A DNA stretch of 64,000 nucleotides from Candidatus Altarchaeales archaeon (GTDB lineage Archaea > Altiarchaeota > Altiarchaeia > IMC4 > SCGC-AAA252-I15). The notes beneath the pieces are model-generated. The model saw only the letters and a list, made by a program, of their open reading frames with translations, searched no databases and was not told the origin of the DNA. Shown here one piece after another: positions 43,441-51,499 of this stretch; positions within the stretch are counted from its first letter, which is position 1, and every line of letters starts with the position of its first letter. The stretch covers positions 124,001 through 188,000 of the forward strand of contig WJMO01000005.1 of NCBI GenBank assembly GCA_014727915.1, written 5' to 3'. The position numbers and the translations under genes were made by a program.

Positions 43441-44283
43441 TCATTTCTCCTCTCCCTTCCATAGTTCCTTCCTCCTCATCTCCAGGAGATTCTCCTCGAC
43501 CCCCCGGTACTCTGCTGCCGACCTGGCTTTCCCGGTTTCGTACACTTCCTTGAATCTCTCCCGGTGCTTGAGGTCCCGGAGCAGGTGGTGTTCGAGTATC
43601 ACCTCGCAACCTGTCTCTTCTATAATCCGCAGCATGTTGGCTTTCGCCCTTTCCATGTTGGCCGCGCTGAACTTGTATCCGAGGAAGTATGTTGGCGGTC
43701 CGTCCATTATCAGAAGCCGGGGTTTCGCCTCTATTATCCACTCGGTCGCTTCCTCGTCGACGGGGCCTTGAACGTCCGACCCGTAGACGACCACGTCATC
43801 CTCATGCTGCAGCCTGCACATGAGCACGTATCCGAGGCGTATGCCCGGCGGCCCATGCGGCACCGGGGGGCTGAAATCTATCTGTAAGTCTTTGAACTCG
43901 AATGACCTTCCGTCGGCGTATCGGAGGTCGCACGATCCTGGCAGTTGTTCCTTGAAATATCCGCCCCTCTTCTGCTGGCTCTTGTTGATGTCCCTGCCAG
44001 TGTCCTTTGCTAGAACGACCTTGTCCTTGTAGAACGTCTCTCCCGGGTCGTGGTGGTCGTAGTGGTAGTGTGTCACTATGAGGATGTCAGAGTCCCTGGC
44101 CTCCTCACGTATCCTCTTCTTAGCCTCTGCGAGGGCCTGAAGCTCCAGTTTATGGGGTGGTAGCCCGTACCTTGTCGGTCCCAGAGCCGCGCTGGGGTCT
44201 ATGAAAACCTTCAGGTCACTGCGCACAACCGTCGCCATGCTCCGGACCCCAAGGCTCTCAAACGCTACTGGCACGACTTCCAT
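43441..44283 (-). CDS. UPF0282 metallo-beta-lactamase-fold protein
   Basis: The 280-residue protein matches the archaeal UPF0282 group. It reads MEVVPVAFESLGVRSMATVV, then DPSAALGPTRYGLPPHKLE, the metal site THYHYDHHDP (about 70-79) and later YGSDVQGP and EVILEHHLLRD (about 229-239), which holds the distal His. The fold suggests a metal-dependent hydrolase, probably acting on RNA or another phosphodiester, but the substrate is unknown to me. It is complete and follows 15 bases after the neighbouring minus-strand gene. Confidence 0.88.
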   Translation of the reverse strand: MEVVPVAFESLGVRSMATVVRSDLKVFIDPSAALGPTRYGLPPHKLELQALAEAKKRIREEARDSDILIVTHYHYDHHDPGETFYKDKVVLAKDTGRDINKSQQKRGGYFKEQLPGSCDLRYADGRSFEFKDLQIDFSPPVPHGPPGIRLGYVLMCRLQHEDDVVVYGSDVQGPVDEEATEWIIEAKPRLLIMDGPPTYFLGYKFSAANMERAKANMLRIIEETGCEVILEHHLLRDLKHRERFKEVYETGKARSAAEYRGVEENLLEMRRKELWKGEEK

Positions 44284-44298
44284 CTTTGATATTATTGT

Positions 44299-44862
44299 TT
44301 ACCCAATTAAAGCGTTGATTGCAGCGCACACGGCACAGCCCATCTTGTTCCCCCCGGCGTATACTGTCCTCACAGCCACTAGACGGTTCCCTTCGTTGTG
44401 TTTACCGGTGTTGTAGATGTGTTGTAACAGAGGGGCTATCCCTGACACGACCCTGCTGTAGTGCCTAACGGTTGGTGGTGGGTTCTCCCCGATGAATATG
44501 GAACCTTTCGGGGGCTTCGGGTGCATTAACGCGATGTTCAACGGCATGTCCTCTGGTATCCGGTCCATAAGTGGCATGTATTCTGCAGGCTCGTACTTCC
44601 ACTTGACCCCCTCGATTATATCGCATAGTTGCAGTGTAGCGTATGCGACGTTCAATATGTCCTCGAAGTCTATTAACTCTCTCAGCCGTTCCCTGTGGAT
44701 TTTGCATTCTTCAACGGTGTTCAATTCCACATTCGCGTATCTCTCTGGCAGGGGCAGTGGTGATGGCCTTACCTTAGATGTCCCTGCCTCCTCGGCGAGG
44801 CGTATCTTGGTGTTAGAGCGGCTGAAGAGCTTCTTAACACCTTTTACCGCGTATCTGTTCAT
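44299..44862 (-). CDS. Hypothetical protein, 187 residues
   Basis: I do not recognise this protein. The N-terminus is basic (MNRYAVKGVKKLFSRSNTK). The centre (about 60-100) is helical and includes Cys in LQLCDIIEG. The C-terminal third contains SGIAPLLQHIYNTGKHNEGNR and a final GGNKMGCAVCAAINALIG, a Gly-rich element with a CxxC pair. There is no clear signal or membrane helix, though the tail is hydrophobic. It runs in the direction of the UPF0282 gene, 15 bases upstream of it, and is divergent from infB. Confidence 0.55.
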   Translation of the reverse strand: MNRYAVKGVKKLFSRSNTKIRLAEEAGTSKVRPSPLPLPERYANVELNTVEECKIHRERLRELIDFEDILNVAYATLQLCDIIEGVKWKYEPAEYMPLMDRIPEDMPLNIALMHPKPPKGSIFIGENPPPTVRHYSRVVSGIAPLLQHIYNTGKHNEGNRLVAVRTVYAGGNKMGCAVCAAINALIG

Positions 44863-44901
44863 GTGTTAGTCTTTTTACTCTGTCCTGCCTTATATTTTGC
44901 T

Positions 44902-46638
44902 ATGTCCAGGGATGGCGCTGATCATACGAGGGAGCCTATCATAAGCGTTTTGGGCCATGTGGACCACGGCAAGACCACCATATTGGACAGCATAAGGGAG
45001 AGTGTCGTCGCCTCACGAGAGGCTGGCGGGATAACTCAGCATATCGGCGCCACTGACGTTCCCTTCGAGGTCATTGAAGAGTACTGTGGCGGCATGCTGG
45101 ACAAGTCCAGGATAAGGATGCCCATAAGGGGCCTTTTGTTCGTGGACACGCCCGGCCACGAGGCTTTCACGAACCTAAGGCGGAGGGGAGGCAGCGTGGC
45201 CGACCTGGCAGTGCTTGTCGTAGACGTCAACGAGGGCTTGAAGCCGCAGACCGAAGAGTCCATCGAGATACTCAAACAGTATAAGACGCCGTTTGTGGTC
45301 GCCGCCAACAAGGTCGATCTCATACACGGATGGCAGGATGGCGTGAAGCCCAAGGATCAGCTGCCCCACGTTCAGTCGGAGTTCAACGACAAGGCCTACA
45401 AGCTCATAGGCGACCTTAGCATGCGCGGATTCGACTGCGACTTCTTCCAGAACATAAAGGACTTCAGCAAGTCTGTGGCGGTGATACCCGTGTCTGCCAA
45501 GACTGGCGAGGGCATAAAGGAGCTTCTGCTGGTGCTGATAGGGTTGGCGCAGACCTACCTGTCCGAGAAGCTTGCCGTCGGGTTGGAATCTCCCGCCAAG
45601 GGGACGATACTCGAGGTCAAGGAGACCAAGGGGTTGGGCACCACATTGGACGCGATCATCTATGATGGAACTATCCGGGTCAATGACTCGATCGTCGTGG
45701 GTGCCCGGGAGCCCATTGTCACCAGGGTGAAGGCGCTTTTGAGGCCTCGGGCCTTGGATGAGATGAGGGATCCTAAGAAGCAGTTCAAGCAGGTGCGGAG
45801 CGTCTACGCCGCATCTGGGGTGAAGATAGTGGCTCCTAACCTGGAGTCCGCCATGCCAGGCGCCCCAGTCTACGTGGGCGGTGAGGAACTGGTCGAGGCG
45901 GTTAAGTCGGAGATCGGGGAGGTCGAGTTCACCCGAGATGATATCGGCGTCATAGTAAGGGCTGACACGCTCGGTTCCCTGGAGGCCATGGTGAGGATAC
46001 TAGAGGCTGCGGAAATACCGGTCAAGAAGGGTTCTATCGGCAAGGTAAACAAGCAGGATGTGGTGGAGGCCGGTGCGGTCTCCAAGGAAAACCTCTACTA
46101 TGGCCTGATAATGGCGTTCAACACACCGGTGCTTGCCGACGCCGAGACATTGGCACAGGACACCAACATACCCATCATCGGGAGCAGCATCATATACAAG
46201 ATACTGGAGGACTACAACGAGTGGGTTGCAAAGACCAAGGAAATTGAGCGGATGGAACTGGCTAAATGCGTCGCTTCACCCTGCAAGTTCAAGATACTCC
46301 CTAATCACACCTTCCGCCAGAGCAAGCCTGCCATCGTGGGCGTTGAGGTGTTAGCAGGGAAGCTGCACTCCGGGTGCAGGCTCATAGGAGAGGACGGGAA
46401 GGTCATGGGAAGGGTTAGAGGCATTCAATCTGGCGGGGAGAACGTGGCAGAGGCTAAGTCCGGGGAGCAGGTGGCGGTCTCCATAGACGATGTCGTAGTC
46501 GGCAAGCACCTGTCCGAGGAGGACGTGGTCTACACCTTCCTGAGCAACCAGGACCGCGACAAGCTCATAGTAGACGACCTCACCGACGAGGAAAAGGATG
46601 TTTTAAGGGAGCTTAAGCAAATAAAGAAGCGCAGATGA
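44902..46638 (+). CDS. infB: Translation initiation factor aIF5B (IF2-type GTPase)
   Basis: aIF5B is the GTPase that joins the ribosomal subunits with initiator tRNA. I place the start at ATG 44902 (MSRDGADHTREP, 578 residues); the frame opens at 44863, but those extra residues are hydrophobic. The G domain has GHVDHGKT (18-25), DTPGHEAF and NKVD. Domain II, the alpha/beta/alpha domain III and the C-terminal barrel IV (VASPCKFKILPNHTFRQSKPAI) follow. The length is typical for archaea. A TATA-like CTTATATTTTG lies immediately upstream, so the promoter overlaps the opposing gene's start region. The stop overlaps the dph2 remnant (ATGA). Confidence 0.95.
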   Translation: MSRDGADHTREPIISVLGHVDHGKTTILDSIRESVVASREAGGITQHIGATDVPFEVIEEYCGGMLDKSRIRMPIRGLLFVDTPGHEAFTNLRRRGGSVADLAVLVVDVNEGLKPQTEESIEILKQYKTPFVVAANKVDLIHGWQDGVKPKDQLPHVQSEFNDKAYKLIGDLSMRGFDCDFFQNIKDFSKSVAVIPVSAKTGEGIKELLLVLIGLAQTYLSEKLAVGLESPAKGTILEVKETKGLGTTLDAIIYDGTIRVNDSIVVGAREPIVTRVKALLRPRALDEMRDPKKQFKQVRSVYAASGVKIVAPNLESAMPGAPVYVGGEELVEAVKSEIGEVEFTRDDIGVIVRADTLGSLEAMVRILEAAEIPVKKGSIGKVNKQDVVEAGAVSKENLYYGLIMAFNTPVLADAETLAQDTNIPIIGSSIIYKILEDYNEWVAKTKEIERMELAKCVASPCKFKILPNHTFRQSKPAIVGVEVLAGKLHSGCRLIGEDGKVMGRVRGIQSGGENVAEAKSGEQVAVSIDDVVVGKHLSEEDVVYTFLSNQDRDKLIVDDLTDEEKDVLRELKQIKKRR

Positions 46639-46895
46639 CCGATTACGACCTCGAACTTTCCAGGGTGGTGGATGAAGTCCTCAGGGAAGGCGCTAAAAGG
46701 GTGGGCTTGCAGTTCCCAGAGGGTTTGAAGGATCAGGCGGTGGATGTTGCTAGGGAGATACGGTCGAAGACCGGCGCGGAGGTTATAGTCCTATCAGACC
46801 CAACATATGGCGCCTGCGACCTGAAGGAAAGTCAGACCGAGAAGCTTGGCTTGGACCTTCTAGTCCACTATGGTCATACGGAATATTCGAAGTAG
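46635..46895 (+). pseudogene. Truncated diphthamide synthase Dph2 (N-terminal fragment)
   Basis: The 86 codons match the start of archaeal Dph2, the radical-SAM-like 3-amino-3-carboxypropyl transferase that modifies EF2: YDLELSRVVDEV, VGLQFPEGLKDQAV, DPTYGACDLKE and LVHYGHTEY. A complete Dph2 is about 330 residues with three iron-sulfur cysteines, one in each domain. Only the first (Cys in YGACD) is here, and the frame ends at TAG 46893-46895, followed within 34 bases by an unrelated minus-strand gene. No downstream frame restores it. It starts with an ATGA overlap on infB. It is most likely a broken gene; a functional short domain is less likely. Confidence 0.75.
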
Positions 46896-46928
46896 CGGCC
46901 CTTTAAACCACCCTTCTCGCATCCACGT

Positions 46929-47288
46929 TCATGCGTTTATGGCCTTTAGGGTCTGGGGCCAGTCTTTGAATTCTATGGCCCTGTCGTCTATGTAGTAGAG
47001 GGCGTATGGTTTGTCCATTACCAGCTCGTCGTATGGTATGCCATGGAGTCTCAGCCACTTCTCCGTGACTTCGCGGTTTTCCTCTCCCCGGGCAGTGTGC
47101 AGTATTATGCGGTACTTGCCGTTCAATCTCCGGAGGTGATCCACCACCCTCTCCTTGGGCGGGCATAGCATGTATCTTCTCTTCTTCAGGTCTCCGTGGT
47201 CGCATCTCCGGCACTTCCTGAAGTCCGTCAGAACTCCGTCGATGTCTATGGCAAGCGATGCCCTAACCCCTGGCGGAAAGACGCTCAT
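46929..47288 (-). CDS. Small HAD-superfamily phosphatase-like protein
   Basis: The 119-residue protein has the HAD nucleophile motif in SLAIDIDGVLTDF (Asp15 and Asp17) and the motif II Thr in IILHTARGEENREV. The late acidic motif is YYIDDRAIEF. No cap domain is present. A Cys/His cluster (CRRCDHGDLKKRRYMLC, about 26-42) follows the nucleophile and could hold zinc. Such minimal HAD proteins act on small phosphate esters or nucleic acid ends, and the substrate is unknown. The start overlaps the upstream gene by 26 bases. Confidence 0.75.
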   Translation of the reverse strand: MSVFPPGVRASLAIDIDGVLTDFRKCRRCDHGDLKKRRYMLCPPKERVVDHLRRLNGKYRIILHTARGEENREVTEKWLRLHGIPYDELVMDKPYALYYIDDRAIEFKDWPQTLKAINA

Positions 47289-47604
47289 AGGCCATAACCT
47301 CCGCTGCGAAACCCTTCCACGAACCTGAATCCTTTATGTAGCGTACTGGGCTCAAAGCTAGTGTGGCGTTGTTGTCCTCGTCTTCATCGGCTATCCTCCA
47401 CCTGTCACAGTGTATTATGCATATCTCGGGAAGGTTGTTCGAGGTGAGCTGAAAACCCATGCTCAAAAGCTTCTTGCATACGTTGCACTCCGGCGTTTCA
47501 TTCGCGCATCCGTGGATTTCAGTGTACATCCTATCGCACTCTTGGATGTGGCGCATAATCTCGTCCGCCACGTCCGCCTCCCTCATCAGCATGTTCAAAT
47601 CCAT
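47263..47604 (-). CDS. Cys-rich hypothetical protein, 113 residues
   Basis: I do not recognise this protein. It has a helical N-terminal part with a cysteine cluster: Cys23, then HGCANETPECNVCKKLL (about 31-47). A central NLPEICIIHCDRWRIADEDED follows, so at least six cysteines and two histidines are available to bind a metal. The 3' end overlaps the HAD gene by 26 bases, which suggests coupled translation and a shared task. Coding is supported by this overlap and by codon use. Confidence 0.55.
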   Translation of the reverse strand: MDLNMLMREADVADEIMRHIQECDRMYTEIHGCANETPECNVCKKLLSMGFQLTSNNLPEICIIHCDRWRIADEDEDNNATLALSPVRYIKDSGSWKGFAAEVMAYERLSARG

Positions 47605-47720
47605 AGTGGATCCCCCTCAGATCAGACGTTTTATGCTGCGGTCTTCACAGCTTGCCTTTACATTCTCATATTGCATGTCCCTAAGAATAAGAAATAGGTT
47701 AAAATAGTGTCAATCAAGGG

Positions 47721-50700
47721 CTATAATGATGTCATCTTCGTCCTTGCCTTCTTCGGCAGCTTGACGTGGATCGTGGTTCCAGACCTGTACCTGCTCTTGA
47801 CCTCTATCTCCCCTCCGTGCATCTCAACTATCCTTGCGCATATGGCCAGGCCCAATCCAGCACCCTTGTACCTCCGCTGTATGCTCGAGTCGACCTGGTA
47901 GAACCTCTTGAATATCTTGTCCATTTCATCCTTTCTTATGCCGATCCCGGAATCCGAGACCGCTATCATGACCTGCTCCTGTGTTTCCTTGGCCGATACC
48001 TTCACATGGCCTCCGGATTCGGTGAATTTAAGCGCGTTATCCATGAGATTCACGAGCAGCTGCTTGATCCTGCTCCTATCGCCCGTCAACCATGTTCCGG
48101 GCTTCACATTGGACTCCAGCAGGACTCCCTTGTCGGAGGCGATCTTTTCCATGTCCTCCACGACTTCCTTGACGAGCTTGTTAAGCAGGAACTTACGCCT
48201 TGTCAGCTTGACATCTCCTGCTTCCATCTTGGTCAGGTCCAGTATGTTGTTCACCAGCTTGTCAAGGTGCTCTACGTTCTCGTTTATCCTGTATACTCTG
48301 TTCTTCTGATTCTTGTTCAAACCCCCCAAGGACTCTGAACGTAGTATGTCAGCGTATCCCTTGATTATCGCCAGCGGCGTTCGCAGCTCGTGGGAGGCTA
48401 TCGACAGGAACTCGGTCTTCATCCTGTCCAGCTGGCGCAGCTCCAGGTTGGCCTCCAAAAGGCGCTCGTAGTTCTCCCGGAGCTTTTCCTTCATGGTCTC
48501 CCTGTTCGTGACGTCCCGGAAGACATAGATCACGCTCTCGATCTCTCCGTCGGAGAATATGGGATACGCCTTCGTCTCATGGTATACCCTCTTTCCCTTC
48601 TTCTGGTGGTAGTGTACGGACTCTGCTGGTCTCCTGCTCTTCAGAACTTCACGGACCACGCATTTTTTGCATGTCCTCCTGAACTTGTGTATTATGTCGT
48701 AGCATTTCCTCCCCTTCAAATCCGTCTTCGGCTTCCCCACCCATTCCCTGAATGCCCTGTTGTAGCTGACTATGTTATAGCGCCTGTCCAGGACGACAAG
48801 CGACTCGCTTATGCTGTCCAAGACCGTCTCAAGATGCGTTTTGATGTTCAATATATCCTCTTCTGCCTTTTTACGGTCCGTTATGTCCCTTCCCACTGCC
48901 TGTATCTCAACCGTATCCCCCCTCTCGTCCTTGATGGCGTAGTCCTCCCATCCTATCCACCGCCATCCATCAGCGGTCTTGGCCCTCTGCTCGATATAGA
49001 CCCTATGGGGTGGGAACTCCAGCTTCTTCATCTCCTCCAGGGTCGCTGGCAGGTCGTCCTTGTGGACCAATGGCATGAAGGTCTTGCCGAGCAGCTGATT
49101 TCTCCTCTTGCCGAACTTCCTGCAATAGGCGTCGTTGACGAACGTGAACCTGCCCTCAGCGTCCACCCTGACTACCAGGTCCTTCTGGGACTCAACGAGC
49201 CCCCTGTACCTTTTCTCGCTCTCGCGCAGCACCTCCTCCATCCTCTTCCACTCTGTTATGTCGGTTACTATCCCCATTATGGCCTTCCGACCCCCATAGT
49301 CGATGAGCTTGGTGGTTATCAGCGCATGGATCCTCCTGCCTTTCTTTGTGACGAGCAGGTACTCGTATGGGTCCAGATCATTCCCCCTATGATGCTTCTT
49401 CAGGTTTTCGGATATTAGTCTCCTGGACTCCGGAGCGATTATGCTCATGAGGTCGAAGCCAGGGGAGTAGAACTCCTTTCGCGTGTATCCCATCGTCCTC
49501 TGGCATTCCATGTTGGCGTATACGATCCTCCCCCCGGAGTTTATGAATATCATGTTCGGAGACTGTTCGGCTAGGCTCCTGAACTTCTCCTCGCTCTCCT
49601 TGAGCTTTTCCTGCATCCTCATGCTCTCGGTTATGTCCCTGATTATGGTGATTACCATCTTAACGTCCTTGCCTTTGAAGATTGGTATCTTCCTGGTTTC
49701 GGTGATGAACTCTGTTCCTCTGACCTTGGTCCTCTCATGTGTTATCATCGGTTTTTTCCGCCTGAAAACCTTCCTGTATTCGTCCTCCACCTTTGGGGGT
49801 AGGAATGGAAAGACGTCGAATACGTTCTTACCTATCACGTCCGTCTTGAGGCCCAGCCTCCTGTTCCATTCCTTGAAGCTATGGTTCAAGAGCACTATGT
49901 TCATGTCCCGGTCGATCACATGGATTGAATCGCCTATTGAGTCTATGGTGGTCCGATATCTCCGCTCACTCTCTTTCAATGCCTCCTCGAACCTCTTCTG
50001 CTCTGTTATGTCCCTAATCACGGCCTGGTGTGCGGGTTCTCCGTCGTATTTTATGGGCGTCAGGGAGACTTCCACGTCTATAATGCTCCCATCCGCTCTG
50101 AGGAGCCTCTCCTCTATGCCCTTTTGCATTTCAAAGCCTTCGCTTTGGGATTTTCTGATCCTGTCCTTGACGTGCCTATGGTAGTCTGGATGCACGAAAT
50201 CGAGAATGCTCTTGCCTAAGAACTCCTCCCTCCTCCTCAACCCGAAGAGCCTCATGCAGGCTTTGTTGGCGTATCTCACTACCCCCTTTGAGTGCACGGA
50301 TATGGCGACCGGCGAGTTCTCCACCATCTTCCTGTACCTCTCTTTGCTCTCCTCAAGGCTGCGCTCTGCTTCCTTACCCTCTGTTATGTCCATGACGGTG
50401 AACACCATGCCCTTGGAGAGGTCCTTGATGTCGAAGGCAGAGGAACTTGTGTAGACGTCTATCAAGCTGCCGTCCTTCCGCTTCCACCTGGTCTCGATCC
50501 CGCCCCGGCCCTTCCTCTTGATTTGGGGAAACTTGACACGTGCCACGCGGTCGTATTCCTCCTTGCTGTCATACAATCTCCGGGCTTCCATGCCCGCCAG
50601 CTCGCTCTCAGAGTACCCGGTTATCTCGCATACCCGCGTGTTCACGGACTTTATGGTCCTGTTCTGGATCACGCCTATCCCAATGGGTGCTGCTTTCAGT

Positions 50701-51128
50701 ATTGTGGAAAGTGTCGACTTGCTCTCCTCAAGAGCTGCATCCGAAATCTTTCTCTCTGTTATGTCGTGGGCGACTCCTATCTCCCCCACCACCTTACCAT
50801 CAGAGTATACCGGTGATGCGTTAACCTCCAAAAGATGTTTCTTACCTTCTTTGCTTATCACGCACGTCTCATAGGTGGGTATCTTCTCGCCTCTGAGACG
50901 GCTTTTGTAGTTCTCGAGCGTCTTTTCAAGATAATCGGGGTCTATGATGTCTCTTAGGTTGGTCTCCAATGATTCCTTTCTACTGTATCCCAGGACTTTC
51001 CGGGCGGCGCTGTTGACGTAGGTTATGTTCCCCTCAGTATCGATCTGGTATATGATATCCTTCAGGTTATCAAAGGCCGAGAGTAGCTCCCTGACGGGAA
51101 GTTTCGCTTCTCCATCTGAATTCTTCAT
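47721..51128 (-). CDS. Cytoplasmic histidine kinase with seven PAS domains
   Basis: The 1135-residue sensor kinase autophosphorylates and passes phosphate to a response regulator. Seven PAS domains follow one another (about 15-125, 138-252, 265-378, 388-500, 513-628, 640-752, 765-875), each closed by DITE/DVTN-type PAC ends. A HisKA dimerisation helix carries His913 (SHELRTP). The HATPase domain has Asn1027/Asn1031 (NLMDNALKF), DSGIGI (1059-1064) and GAGLGL (1089-1094). No membrane segment is present, so ligands are sensed inside the cell. PAS7 has a Cys cluster (RRTCKKCVV) that could bind metal or haem. The start overlaps the response regulator stop. Confidence 0.93.
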   Translation of the reverse strand: MKNSDGEAKLPVRELLSAFDNLKDIIYQIDTEGNITYVNSAARKVLGYSRKESLETNLRDIIDPDYLEKTLENYKSRLRGEKIPTYETCVISKEGKKHLLEVNASPVYSDGKVVGEIGVAHDITERKISDAALEESKSTLSTILKAAPIGIGVIQNRTIKSVNTRVCEITGYSESELAGMEARRLYDSKEEYDRVARVKFPQIKRKGRGGIETRWKRKDGSLIDVYTSSSAFDIKDLSKGMVFTVMDITEGKEAERSLEESKERYRKMVENSPVAISVHSKGVVRYANKACMRLFGLRRREEFLGKSILDFVHPDYHRHVKDRIRKSQSEGFEMQKGIEERLLRADGSIIDVEVSLTPIKYDGEPAHQAVIRDITEQKRFEEALKESERRYRTTIDSIGDSIHVIDRDMNIVLLNHSFKEWNRRLGLKTDVIGKNVFDVFPFLPPKVEDEYRKVFRRKKPMITHERTKVRGTEFITETRKIPIFKGKDVKMVITIIRDITESMRMQEKLKESEEKFRSLAEQSPNMIFINSGGRIVYANMECQRTMGYTRKEFYSPGFDLMSIIAPESRRLISENLKKHHRGNDLDPYEYLLVTKKGRRIHALITTKLIDYGGRKAIMGIVTDITEWKRMEEVLRESEKRYRGLVESQKDLVVRVDAEGRFTFVNDAYCRKFGKRRNQLLGKTFMPLVHKDDLPATLEEMKKLEFPPHRVYIEQRAKTADGWRWIGWEDYAIKDERGDTVEIQAVGRDITDRKKAEEDILNIKTHLETVLDSISESLVVLDRRYNIVSYNRAFREWVGKPKTDLKGRKCYDIIHKFRRTCKKCVVREVLKSRRPAESVHYHQKKGKRVYHETKAYPIFSDGEIESVIYVFRDVTNRETMKEKLRENYERLLEANLELRQLDRMKTEFLSIASHELRTPLAIIKGYADILRSESLGGLNKNQKNRVYRINENVEHLDKLVNNILDLTKMEAGDVKLTRRKFLLNKLVKEVVEDMEKIASDKGVLLESNVKPGTWLTGDRSRIKQLLVNLMDNALKFTESGGHVKVSAKETQEQVMIAVSDSGIGIRKDEMDKIFKRFYQVDSSIQRRYKGAGLGLAICARIVEMHGGEIEVKSRYRSGTTIHVKLPKKARTKMTSL

Positions 51129-51499
51129 CCTCTAAGCGCCTTCTGCACTCTTTTAACCAGCTTCTCCTTGTCAAATGGTTTTGTGATGTAGTCGAAGACC
51201 ACGTCCTGAAGCCCGAATATCTCCACACCAGGGCCTTTTTCCACGGTTAGGATTATCACATTGGTCCTGTCCGTGATCCTATTCTCCTTTAGCTTCCTCA
51301 GCGTTTTCCACCCGTCCATCTCCGGCATCCTTATGTCCAATAGGATCAGGTCAAACCCGCCTCCAGACGCTTTCTCAAGACACTCCAACCCACTATATGC
51401 AGTTTCAACTTCAAAACCGGCCTGGGCGAGGATTATCCTCAATATGTCGACCATGTCCGGTTCATCGTCCACAACCAATATCTTAGCCGTTTTCACCAC
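51125..51499 (-). CDS. Response regulator, receiver domain only
   Basis: The 124-residue protein is a single CheY-like receiver with the acidic pocket (DDEP at 11-14), phosphoacceptor Asp55 in LLDIRMPEMDG, Thr85 (ILTVEK) and Lys107 (TKPFDK). It has no output domain. It lies between the 7TM-DUF835-wHTH gene (overlap 17 bases) and the kinase (overlap four bases), so phosphorylation by that kinase is the natural reading. Output must come through protein contact, possibly with the upstream membrane protein. Confidence 0.92.
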   Translation of the reverse strand: MVKTAKILVVDDEPDMVDILRIILAQAGFEVETAYSGLECLEKASGGGFDLILLDIRMPEMDGWKTLRKLKENRITDRTNVIILTVEKGPGVEIFGLQDVVFDYITKPFDKEKLVKRVQKALRG

